Source: Anaerolineaceae bacterium (GTDB lineage: Bacteria; Chloroflexota; Anaerolineae; Anaerolineales; Anaerolineaceae). From it: 64,000 nt of DNA. Position 1 is the first letter of the stretch. The number at the start of each line of letters is the position of its first letter. A program made the position numbers and the translations under genes. Below the pieces are notes generated by a model. That model searched no databases. It saw nothing but the letters and a program-made list of their open reading frames with translations, and was not told the origin of the DNA. The stretch is taken from positions 1 to 64,000 of the forward strand of contig PABH01000028.1 in assembly GCA_002702705.1 (NCBI GenBank). Reading direction: 5' to 3'. Shown here one piece after another: positions 42,273 through 49,966 of this stretch.

Positions 42273-43124
42273 TTGACGGATACCCCATTTGTAGAAGCCC
42301 GGCAATTGTTTAATGAATTGCAGCAGTCAAACATTGTTTTAATTGACACGCGGGATGATCAGGCTTTTAATAGAGGGCATTTACCGGGGGCGGTCCAGAT
42401 TCATGATATTTTCACCTATATCAGTCTGCCGGAGAATGGCGGTTTACCTGCCTTATTTGAACATTTTTCCATACTTTTTGCATATCATGGCATCCGGCAG
42501 GATGATGAAATTGTGATTTATGAAGACACCACCGATAATGGTTATGGTCAGTCTTGCCGCGGGTGGATGATCTTAAATTATTTGGGTTACAACAAAATTC
42601 GAGTATTACACGGCGGTTTTCGGGCTTGGGTGGCAGCTGGTTTGGAGACCAGCCAGGCTGTCGTGGTTCGGCCTCAATTGGCTTTAACCCACACAAAACA
42701 AGAAGGTGTGTTTGTTAATGCAGCCGAAGTGTTGGCCGCATTGGAAAAACCGGATGTGGCCTTGTTAGACTGCCGGGATTATGCTGAATGGATTGGTGCC
42801 AATTCTTCTCCGTATGGTTTTGATTACTGCCCACGCAAGGGGCGCATTCCCAAAGCGGTGTGGTTGGAATGGTACCGTTTTATGCGCCATGATAAAGGCA
42901 TCTCCTGGTTTGAGCATCCTGAAACAATTAACCGGCTTTGTGAATCAGCGGGTTTACGAAAAGACCAGACCATCTACGTCTATTGTTTCAAAGGCGCCCG
43001 TGCTTCTTCCGTGGTGTTGGCAATGAAAACGGCAGGATATAAGGATGTACGCAACTATTTTAACTCCTGGAACGAATGGTCTCGTAACCTGGATTTACCC
43101 ATTGAAGAAGGCTACCCGGAGTAA
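42273..43124 (+). CDS. Tandem-rhodanese sulfurtransferase
   Basis: A 283-residue protein of two rhodanese domains. The N-terminal one (LIDTRDDQAFNRGHLPGAVQIHDI...) is inactive-looking, ending EDTTDNGYGQSC. The C-terminal one carries the active Cys in YVYCFKGARASS after LDCRDYAEWIG. This two-domain plan is that of thiosulfate or 3-mercaptopyruvate sulfurtransferases. The active-site loop CFKGAR is not the canonical CG(S/T)GVT, so donor preference is open. Start is TTG at 42273 with AGGAGG upstream. It follows the NMT1-like gene. Confidence 0.9.
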   Translation: MTDTPFVEARQLFNELQQSNIVLIDTRDDQAFNRGHLPGAVQIHDIFTYISLPENGGLPALFEHFSILFAYHGIRQDDEIVIYEDTTDNGYGQSCRGWMILNYLGYNKIRVLHGGFRAWVAAGLETSQAVVVRPQLALTHTKQEGVFVNAAEVLAALEKPDVALLDCRDYAEWIGANSSPYGFDYCPRKGRIPKAVWLEWYRFMRHDKGISWFEHPETINRLCESAGLRKDQTIYVYCFKGARASSVVLAMKTAGYKDVRNYFNSWNEWSRNLDLPIEEGYPE

Positions 43125-43130
43125 ATTGAA

Positions 43131-45083
43131 TCACGGTTTATATTGTTCAAAATTTTGATACATCGCCTTTACTTCATCGTCCGTTAACGCGCGATCAAAG
43201 ATCATTATCTCGTCAATCGAACCATTAAAGGGATATCGCCGGCTGCCATCGGTGTTTAATTCACTGGCTCCAATTCGTGTCATGTTAATATCCGTATCGG
43301 GTCGGGGTTTTTCTGCTACATATCTGGAGACAGTTACCTTCTCTGCGACCAATTCTCCGTTGATAAATAAACGCATATTACTGCCGCCGGTTGTACTGCC
43401 ATATACTGCGGTTACATAACTCCATTGATTGGTAGGGATCAATTGACCGGACTGTACCACATCGACTGATTCACTGTATTGACTTGGCCGCCGATATAAC
43501 TGCAAAATCCCGCCGGAATGAACGCGTAGGGCAAATTCACCCAGGGCCAGCCGTCCGCTGACCTGGCTGATGATGGTATGGATTCCATCGACTGTGCGCG
43601 GATTGATCCACGCGCTGACGGTAAATGCCCCATCGGAAGGAACGGTTTCCAGCACGGGATAGGTATTCAGGTACTGCCCACTGCCATCCAAAACAAAGGC
43701 TTTGTCACTGGCGTTTAACCCATTCCAGCCGGCACCATACGAACCACCAAAACCACCCAATTCTACGTCGCTGTAAACATCCGCCAGGGTGTCATCTGCC
43801 GTCCACCAATGAATCGGGGTGGGGAGAGCGCCCGCCACGGGAAGGCATTCCCGCACCTCATAATCGGTGGAATTGGCTACTTTCGCCAGCCGGTTGTCAC
43901 TTAAATTACGAATGGTAAATGAGATTGGCTCAACCTGGTTGATTGCCAAGGGGGCTTCAAAATAAGCGGAAAGGTTGCCATCACGAATCAGATTTTGAAC
44001 ACCGGTATTGGGTCCGCCTAAGGCAAAAACTTCAATTTTCCCCGTACTTAATGTTTCTTGTAATTCCGCTTCGCTGAAAAGATCAACGCCTCCAACCGGA
44101 GAATTATAGGAATATTCCAAGGCTGCTGCAATTTGTTCACGGCTGTCGCTGGAAGTAAACGAAAACATCAAAATCCTTCCATAGGAGACACTGTCAATAT
44201 AAAGGGGTAAATTATCCGGAGAGATGCCCAAAGAAACCAGGTCATCCTCGCTGACATTGTCATTAAAGAAAGAAGAAGGTCTTTCCGGTAAATCAACCGC
44301 TACTGTGAAAAGGCGTTGGGTAAAATAAGCGGTATAGGTATACTCATCCACATCCTTGCTGTAATTTAACCTTCCCGATACTTCGTTGCCCAAATATCGT
44401 GCATCCAGCCCAAGTTTTAACAAAGCCTGGGTGCTGCTGTAACTTTCCACAGAACGAAATGACCCTGCCCCGGCACCGACTGCAACATCCGCGCCGAGGG
44501 TGTTTACCACGATCTGATTAATACCTTCCCGAATGGTGCTGCCAACCGGTTCTTGCACCACCGTACTGACACCGCCTGGTATACCAAGCACACCGCCGCC
44601 CTGAATGGAAATACCGAGCGGGGCGCGTTTATCTCGGCTGACGGCTAATAATTCGAGTGACCCATTTTTTAAATGGGATTCACCACGGATGAGGGCTCCG
44701 GGCCATAAAACAGCCGCATCCGGATTATACAGGGCAATTTCATCCGGGTTTTCAGTGATATTGTATTCCGTCACGGTACAGGTAAAAAGATCACCCTCCG
44801 AATTTTTTTCTTCCTTTGTTTCCGGTGCCACATCGTCGCGGGGACGGTCTGCTTCCGGCAGTTCCGGTGCAACCTGTGACCAGACCGGTAAACTGTTAAT
44901 AAAAGAATCGACACTGCTTTTGCCCGAAGTGGGTATTACTTCGGGCGGGATGGTGGCGGTAGCATTGGGAACAATGGATAGTGGAACAGGTAAATTACAG
45001 GCGGCACTGATCAAAAAAACTAAAACGATAAAAAAAACCAGTTCCTTTTTACGTTGAATGGCACGATTGATCTTTAAAAACAT
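43131..45083 (-). CDS. Lipoprotein with cholesterol-dependent-cytolysin-like region and C-terminal LamG-like domain
   Basis: A 650-residue lipoprotein (signal ending LISAAC, Cys 29). Residues about 105-420 resemble cholesterol-dependent cytolysins: YNPDAAVLWPGALIRGES, FTVAVDLPERPSSFF, DDLVSLGISPDNLPLYI and SVSYGRILMF correspond to landmark blocks of that pore-forming family. The C-terminal membrane-recognition domain (with the Trp-rich undecapeptide) is absent; instead about 425-645 is a LamG/concanavalin-like jelly roll (WWTADDTLADVY, DGAFTVSAWINPR, NGSIDEIMIFDRALTDDEV). It converges on the rhodanese gene. A targeted pore former or an adhesive surface protein are both possible. Confidence 0.8.
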   Translation of the reverse strand: MFLKINRAIQRKKELVFFIVLVFLISAACNLPVPLSIVPNATATIPPEVIPTSGKSSVDSFINSLPVWSQVAPELPEADRPRDDVAPETKEEKNSEGDLFTCTVTEYNITENPDEIALYNPDAAVLWPGALIRGESHLKNGSLELLAVSRDKRAPLGISIQGGGVLGIPGGVSTVVQEPVGSTIREGINQIVVNTLGADVAVGAGAGSFRSVESYSSTQALLKLGLDARYLGNEVSGRLNYSKDVDEYTYTAYFTQRLFTVAVDLPERPSSFFNDNVSEDDLVSLGISPDNLPLYIDSVSYGRILMFSFTSSDSREQIAAALEYSYNSPVGGVDLFSEAELQETLSTGKIEVFALGGPNTGVQNLIRDGNLSAYFEAPLAINQVEPISFTIRNLSDNRLAKVANSTDYEVRECLPVAGALPTPIHWWTADDTLADVYSDVELGGFGGSYGAGWNGLNASDKAFVLDGSGQYLNTYPVLETVPSDGAFTVSAWINPRTVDGIHTIISQVSGRLALGEFALRVHSGGILQLYRRPSQYSESVDVVQSGQLIPTNQWSYVTAVYGSTTGGSNMRLFINGELVAEKVTVSRYVAEKPRPDTDINMTRIGASELNTDGSRRYPFNGSIDEIMIFDRALTDDEVKAMYQNFEQYKP

Positions 45084-45282
45084 AAGATTACCCTTTTCAT
45101 AAATGGATTGTTGAATATGGCTCTCCGTGCAAAAAAATTGCTGATGAGTTTTTTATCCGAAGACCAGCACCGTTTGAGTAAAATCAGGGATGATTTTAAA
45201 TGTATACTATAACTATAAACATTATCATAAATAACCCCCAAGTTCTATAAATTGTCCTATGCTTTTCCCCCATCTTAACAAA

Positions 45283-45320
45283 AAAATCCCTCTCGTATCT
45301 TTTTGATGGAGAGGGATTTT
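45283..45320. terminator. Intrinsic terminator
   Basis: AAATCCCTCTC pairs perfectly with GAGAGGGATTT around a 14-base loop with T-runs on both sides. It ends the lipoprotein gene at 45327. The upstream gap 45084-45282 contains AT-rich sequence with possible -10 boxes for the cytolysin-like gene. Confidence 0.85.
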
Positions 45321-45326
45321 GATTGT

Positions 45327-46343
45327 TTATTCGGCTGGCCGGATCGAACTATAAATGGTTCGCAGATTTTCCAAATCGGCGGGGGCAAAATTAGCTTGTT
45401 TGGTGTTGATCACCATAAAAATCTCTTGATTCTCTGGCGTGACAACAATTGCCCAAATGGACTTTGTCACCTCATTGTCTAAATATTCCCGTTTGGAGAA
45501 GATAAACTCAAAGGTTTTGTTCTTTGCAAAAAGACTGACGTTGGTTGAATCCTCTTGATAATAATCCCAGCCGCCCATTTCGATTTGCGTTTGCACACCA
45601 AACAAACGTACCGTATCGGATTGATAATCGCCTAAAAATGATTCATCCAGGGTATCTAATAATATAAACAAGGTTTCATTTGGATTACTAAGTTCCACAT
45701 AGGCATTGTTTTCACCAAAGATTGAATAATTCCACGATTCCGGAATGGAAAAAATATACTCCTGGGTATCTCCAAATTCGACATTTTTCCAATTCTCCGG
45801 AAGTTTAAAGGATTTGATCTCAGCGGATTCATTTTGATTGTTTTGGGATTCAACTTCGGAGGCCGTATAAGCATCGACCGGATTTTTTTTGAACGCGGCA
45901 AATTCCTTCTTTACCACCTCGCGCACCCGGTTGGAAACTTCCATTTTGCGACTCACAATAACATCACTATCTTCACTGTAATAACTGACCAAAGCATCAA
46001 TTTCCGTTTGCATACTGACCAAAACATATTCTTGAAGATAAACGGCACATTCCGGTGGATTTAATAACTTAACGGATTGGAAAACATCCTGCAAATTTAG
46101 AAGCATGACATCTACATCTTGCCGGGAAGTGGCACGCTCCATATCAAAAGCGGCATCAAAATTTTCGAGCTGCACACTCAACTCTTCAATATAGGCGTTC
46201 ACAGCTTCCGATTCACACGATACAGCGGTTGATTTTGGGGAACTTGTACACGATGCACTAAACACGATCAGTAAGATGATGATGTAGATCAATTTTTTTC
46301 TAAACAAAGGGGCCTCCAATAATAACGAACTGGGTAATTCCAT
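45327..46343 (-). CDS. Lipoprotein, unknown function
   Basis: A 338-residue lipoprotein. The signal region KKLIYIIILLIVFSASC gives a Cys anchor at about residue 32. The first half (about 40-165) is helical and acidic; the second (about 175-335) is a beta-rich domain (NWKNVEFGDTQEYIFSIPESWNYSIFGENNAYVELSNPNETLFILLD) of the kind seen in PsbP-like or bacterial surface proteins. No catalytic residues are recognised. Shares an orientation with the cytolysin-like gene downstream but a terminator separates them. Confidence 0.7.
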   Translation of the reverse strand: MELPSSLLLEAPLFRKKLIYIIILLIVFSASCTSSPKSTAVSCESEAVNAYIEELSVQLENFDAAFDMERATSRQDVDVMLLNLQDVFQSVKLLNPPECAVYLQEYVLVSMQTEIDALVSYYSEDSDVIVSRKMEVSNRVREVVKKEFAAFKKNPVDAYTASEVESQNNQNESAEIKSFKLPENWKNVEFGDTQEYIFSIPESWNYSIFGENNAYVELSNPNETLFILLDTLDESFLGDYQSDTVRLFGVQTQIEMGGWDYYQEDSTNVSLFAKNKTFEFIFSKREYLDNEVTKSIWAIVVTPENQEIFMVINTKQANFAPADLENLRTIYSSIRPAE

Positions 46344-46530
46344 TCGGCTCTATATTATATCCTTAGATGAAAAGAATGGTCTTGATCTAGTGGTTGATTC
46401 AGGTCCTTACTCAACAAAATCGGTTTATTGACACAGCCCTATCTCGGGGTATAATATTAGCGGTTGGACGAAACAAAGAAAAGAACAGTTTCGTTTGATT
46501 GTAAAAACCAAGTGTCATTTTACCAAGTAA

Positions 46531-46603
46531 GGCTCACTAGCTCAACTGGCAGAGCAATTGACTCTTAATCAATCGGTTCAGGGTTCGAGTCCCTGGTGAG
46601 TCA
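46531..46603 (+). tRNA. tRNA-Lys (anticodon CTT)
   Basis: A complete cloverleaf is visible: acceptor GGCTCAC pairs with GTGAGTC, the D-arm is CTAGCTCAACTGGCAGAGC, the anticodon stem ATTGA/TCAAT holds a seven-base loop CTCTTAA with anticodon CTT, and the T-arm is CAGGGTTCGAGTCCCTG. Discriminator A at 46603; CCA is not encoded. It stands alone and is followed by a hairpin stop. Confidence 0.95.
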
Positions 46604-46648
46604 CAAAAATCGATTGGGGAACGCCGACTCCCCGTATCGTCGTGTGGG

Positions 46649-46678
46649 GCCTGCCTTCCGGGCAGGCTTTACCCTTTT
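46649..46678 (+). terminator. Intrinsic terminator after tRNA-Lys
   Basis: GCCTGCC (46649-46655) pairs with GGCAGGC (46661-46667) and is followed by TTTACCCTTTT. An extra small hairpin (GGGGAACGCCGACTCCCC) precedes it. Confidence 0.7.
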
Positions 46679-46735
46679 AAATAGGCTTTGAATCTGGTAT
46701 AAATGGGGGAGAAAGAAAAATCGAGGTACTCCGAT

Positions 46736-47200
46736 ATGGAAAAAATTGGCGTGATGTTTGTCTGTTTGGGAAATATTTGCCGTTCCCCAATGGCGGAAGC
46801 CATCTTCCGCGACCTGGTGCAAAAACGCGGATTGGGGAACCGTTTTGAAATCGCTTCGGCTGGCACCGATAACTGGCATGTTGGTGAACCACCGCACCGC
46901 GGCACCCAGCAGATTTTGGCCCGGCATAAAATTGAAATGGGGAAAAAACGTGCCCAACAGCTTACCGCGCGGGATCTGGACTTTTATGATTATGTGGTGG
47001 TAATGGATGCCAGCAACGCCGCCGAGGTGGAAGCCGTTTTTGGCAAAAAACTAAAACGCCTGCTGGAGTTCGCACCCGAAGGCAGCCCCTTGGATGTGCC
47101 CGATCCCTATTACGAAAACAATTTTAATGAAGTTTACCAACTGGTGTTGGATGGCTGTGAAGGGCTTTTACAACATATTCGGGAGCAAGAAGGGTTATGA
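46736..47200 (+). CDS. Low-molecular-weight protein-tyrosine-phosphatase-family phosphatase
   Basis: A 154-residue LMW-PTP. The P-loop CLGNICRSP carries nucleophile C10 and R16; the general acid is the Asp of VPDPYYE. ATG 46736 is preferred over ATG 46703 because GAGG lies seven to ten bases upstream and the P-loop then has the normal N-terminal spacing. Its stop overlaps the start of a fructosamine kinase gene (ATGA). Such neighbours have been described as a ribulosamine/erythrulosamine-type kinase and 5-phosphatase pair in protein deglycation, so that role is more likely than signalling. Confidence 0.9.
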   Translation: MEKIGVMFVCLGNICRSPMAEAIFRDLVQKRGLGNRFEIASAGTDNWHVGEPPHRGTQQILARHKIEMGKKRAQQLTARDLDFYDYVVVMDASNAAEVEAVFGKKLKRLLEFAPEGSPLDVPDPYYENNFNEVYQLVLDGCEGLLQHIREQEGL

Positions 47201-48090
47201 GTGACCTTCCCTCTGCGCTAAAATCTGTGTTTGAACAAACAATGGAAGAAGCTGGTGACCCCGGACCGTTCGAAGTGCTTGGCAGGGTGGGCGGCGGTTG
47301 TATTAATCATGCCACTCATGTGCGTTCAACCAAAGGGGACTATTTTTTAAAATGGAATAACGACCCGCTGCCCGGTATGTTTGCCGCCGAAGTTTTTGGT
47401 TTAAAGCTGTTAACCGATTCACAAACCGTACGGATTCCGGCGGTAGTAACCGTGAAAGATCAAGCAGAATCTGCACCTGCCTTTTTGGTTTTGGAATGGA
47501 TTCCCAACCGCACCACATATTCGCAAACGCTATTGGGCGAACAGCTGGCCGTTTTGCACCAAACCCCCGGTGAAACACGTTATGGGTTGGAAATGGATAA
47601 TTACATCGGCAGCAGTGACCAGTTTAATGAATGGGAAACCGATTGGGTGGCCTTTTTCCAGACACGGCGGCTTTATCCGCAAATGGAATTGGCGATTGGT
47701 AACGGCCTGATGCCCGCCCATCGCCGCAAAAAACTGGAAACCCTGATCGAAAAATTGGAAAACTGGCTGGGCGGTGTGCAGCGTAAACCCTCTCTTTTGC
47801 ATGGGGATTTGTGGGGTGGGAATGTCATCGCGGGTTCAGATGGTGAACCGGTTTTGATTGACCCGGCTGTTTACTGGGGTGACCGCGAGGCGGAAGTGGC
47901 CTTTACAGGTATGTTTGGCGGTTTTACAGACACCTTTTATAAGGCCTATCAACATGTTTACCCTTTGCAAGCCGGGTATGAAGACCGATTTAAAATCTAC
48001 AACCTTTATCACCTCTTAAACCATCTTAACCTGTTTGGCGGCGGGTACGCAGCGGACGTGGATGCTACCCTCGCTTATTTTGTGGGGTAA
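47197..48090 (+). CDS. Fructosamine/ribulosamine 3-kinase family protein
   Basis: A 297-residue kinase of the FN3K family, which phosphorylates sugar adducts on protein amines so that they fall off. The opening GGGCINHATHVRSTKGDYFLKWN carries the nucleotide lysine, the catalytic block is LLHGDLWGGNV and the metal block VLIDPAVYWGDREAE. Length is normal. It overlaps the phosphatase gene by four bases (ATGA) and lies three bases before the DUF218 gene, so the three are translated from one message. Most bacterial homologues act on ribulosamines rather than fructosamines (established for several). Confidence 0.92.
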   Translation: MSDLPSALKSVFEQTMEEAGDPGPFEVLGRVGGGCINHATHVRSTKGDYFLKWNNDPLPGMFAAEVFGLKLLTDSQTVRIPAVVTVKDQAESAPAFLVLEWIPNRTTYSQTLLGEQLAVLHQTPGETRYGLEMDNYIGSSDQFNEWETDWVAFFQTRRLYPQMELAIGNGLMPAHRRKKLETLIEKLENWLGGVQRKPSLLHGDLWGGNVIAGSDGEPVLIDPAVYWGDREAEVAFTGMFGGFTDTFYKAYQHVYPLQAGYEDRFKIYNLYHLLNHLNLFGGGYAADVDATLAYFVG

Positions 48091-48092
48091 CC

Positions 48093-48896
48093 ATGTTTGT
48101 ATTCCTTTCCAAGTTTTTACCCTTGTTTGTGTATCCGGTGGGTCTGGTCTTTTTTGGCCTGTTATTTTACCTGTGGTTAACACGCAAATCCGGACCAAAA
48201 GGATTGCCGCGGCTGGTCTTGTGGTTGGTGGTGATTGTAATCTTCGTGGGTGGCAACCGCTGGGTGGAGGCGACCCTGGTGCGTTCCCTGGAGTGGCGCT
48301 ATTTGCCCCCCGAGACCCTGCCGTTAAACGCGGTGGTGGTGGTATTGGGCGGCGGTACCGAATCAAACCAGCCCCCGCGCCAGATGGCTGAGCTGAATGG
48401 TGCCGGTGACCGCGTGATGTACGCCGCGCGTTTGTATCATGAGGGGGTAGCGGGAAAACTCCTGTTGAGCGGCGGTAATATCACCATTTTGGGCAGCCGG
48501 ACGACCACCCCGGCGGAAGATATGCTCGAGATCATTACCCTGATGGGTGTGCCGCCCGAAGCCTGTTGGTTACAAAACCGTTCACAGAACACCTACGAAG
48601 ATGCACTGTACAGCGCCGAGATGCTAAACGAGAAAGGAATCACCGAGATCGTTCTGGTGACCTCCGCCATGCACATGCCGCGCTCGGTGCCGCTGTTTGA
48701 ACACCAGGGCCTGACCGTGATCCCTGCCCCAGCGGATTACAGCATCACCGAGGATATCTGGGCTGGGTTGTGGTCTCCCACGGTGGGTGATGTGCTGACC
48801 GGGTTGATCCCGCAGGCGGGCTATTTGTCGGGTTCCTCGGCGGCACTGAAGGAGTATATCGGGATGGTCGTGTATGCGCTGCGAGGGTGGGCATGA
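48093..48896 (+). CDS. DUF218 (YdcF/ElyC-like) membrane protein
   Basis: A 267-residue protein with two N-terminal membrane helices (about 5-27 and 40-55) and a DUF218 domain (NAVVVVLGGGTE, AARLYHEGVAGKLLLSGG, QNRSQNTYEDALYSAEML, LVTSAMHMPRSVPLFEHQGL). ElyC and SanA, members of this group, affect peptidoglycan or lipid-carrier metabolism in E. coli; the biochemical activity is not settled. It is placed in the operon between the fructosamine kinase and a glycosyltransferase; the next gene starts inside its stop codon (ATGA). Confidence 0.9.
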   Translation: MFVFLSKFLPLFVYPVGLVFFGLLFYLWLTRKSGPKGLPRLVLWLVVIVIFVGGNRWVEATLVRSLEWRYLPPETLPLNAVVVVLGGGTESNQPPRQMAELNGAGDRVMYAARLYHEGVAGKLLLSGGNITILGSRTTTPAEDMLEIITLMGVPPEACWLQNRSQNTYEDALYSAEMLNEKGITEIVLVTSAMHMPRSVPLFEHQGLTVIPAPADYSITEDIWAGLWSPTVGDVLTGLIPQAGYLSGSSAALKEYIGMVVYALRGWA

Positions 48897-49966
48897 TGGA
48901 GAGAATTTATATTAATGGGCGCTTCCTGGCTCAACCAATTACAGGTGTGCAGCGTTACTGCCGTGAACTGCTTGGTACAATGGATGAAATGATCGAAGCC
49001 GGAAAACTGGATATGGAGGGCCGAGAACTAATTTGTCTGGTACCCAAAAGCCTGATGGATTATCCCAATTGGAAACATATTCAGATACGCCCGGTGGGCT
49101 GGCTGGACGGCAACCTATGGGAACAGTTTGTTTTGCCCTGGTATGTTCGAGATGGTTTATTATTTTCCCCGGCAAATATCGGGCCATACGTGGTGCCAGG
49201 ACAAGTGGTTACTATGCACGATGCCTCGGTTTTTGCCATGCCCGAGGCTTATTCGTGGACGTTTCGCCTCAAGTATCGTTTGATCCTGAAACACCTCGGA
49301 AAAACCGCTAAAACCATTATCACGGTGTCCCAATTTTCTAAAGGGGAATTGGTTAAACACTGCGGCATTAAACCCGATAAGATTGAAGTCATTCCGCATG
49401 GTCATGAACATCTATTAAAGATCAATCCTGACCCGGGGATTATGAAAAAATACAACCTGACACAAAAGCCTTATTTTTTAGCGGTCGGCAGCAACAGCCC
49501 GCATAAAAACATTAAAGTCGTTTTAGAGGCCGTTGCTTTGATCCCAAACCCGGATTTTAACCTGGTCATTGCCGGTGGCTCCTTTGGAAAGGTGTTTGCT
49601 GCCCAATCGCTGGAACTGCCAGAAAATGTAATCCATGTTGGTTACGTAACTGATTCTGAACTGCGATCTTTATATGAACACGCTCGGGCATTTATCTTTC
49701 CTTCCAAATACGAAGGATTTGGCTTGCCGGTACTGGAGGCACTCTCCTTTGGCTGTCCGGTCATTTCTTCCAATGCGGCTTCCCTGCCTGAGGTGGGGGG
49801 AGATGCGGTGGCGTATTTTGATCCGGAGGGAATTGAGGATATGCATAATTTATTAAAAGATCCCATCCAATCAAATTTATCTTTATATGTGGAACAAGTT
49901 CATAAATTTTCCTGGAAGCAAAGTGTATATCAAACCTGGAATTTACTAAAGGGATTTAACTTCTAA
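48893..49966 (+). CDS. GT4-family glycosyltransferase
   Basis: A 357-residue glycosyltransferase of family GT4 (retaining, GT-B). The opening ING-RFLAQPITGVQRYCREL is typical of sugar-nucleotide-using GTs of surface glycan loci. The donor-site block YFLAVGSNSPHKNIKVVLEAV and the E-x7-E motif in PSKYEGFGLPVLEALSFGCPVISSN are intact. ATG 48893 overlaps the previous stop, and GAGGGTGG lies upstream. Its stop overlaps by three bases the stop of the convergent polytopic protein gene. Acceptor and sugar are unknown. Confidence 0.9.
   Translation: MMERIYINGRFLAQPITGVQRYCRELLGTMDEMIEAGKLDMEGRELICLVPKSLMDYPNWKHIQIRPVGWLDGNLWEQFVLPWYVRDGLLFSPANIGPYVVPGQVVTMHDASVFAMPEAYSWTFRLKYRLILKHLGKTAKTIITVSQFSKGELVKHCGIKPDKIEVIPHGHEHLLKINPDPGIMKKYNLTQKPYFLAVGSNSPHKNIKVVLEAVALIPNPDFNLVIAGGSFGKVFAAQSLELPENVIHVGYVTDSELRSLYEHARAFIFPSKYEGFGLPVLEALSFGCPVISSNAASLPEVGGDAVAYFDPEGIEDMHNLLKDPIQSNLSLYVEQVHKFSWKQSVYQTWNLLKGFNF

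Noticed and set aside
46501..46740. Integration site of a mobile element at tRNA-Lys
   Set aside because: No integrase gene follows, and I saw no direct repeat of the tRNA 3' end further along the window.
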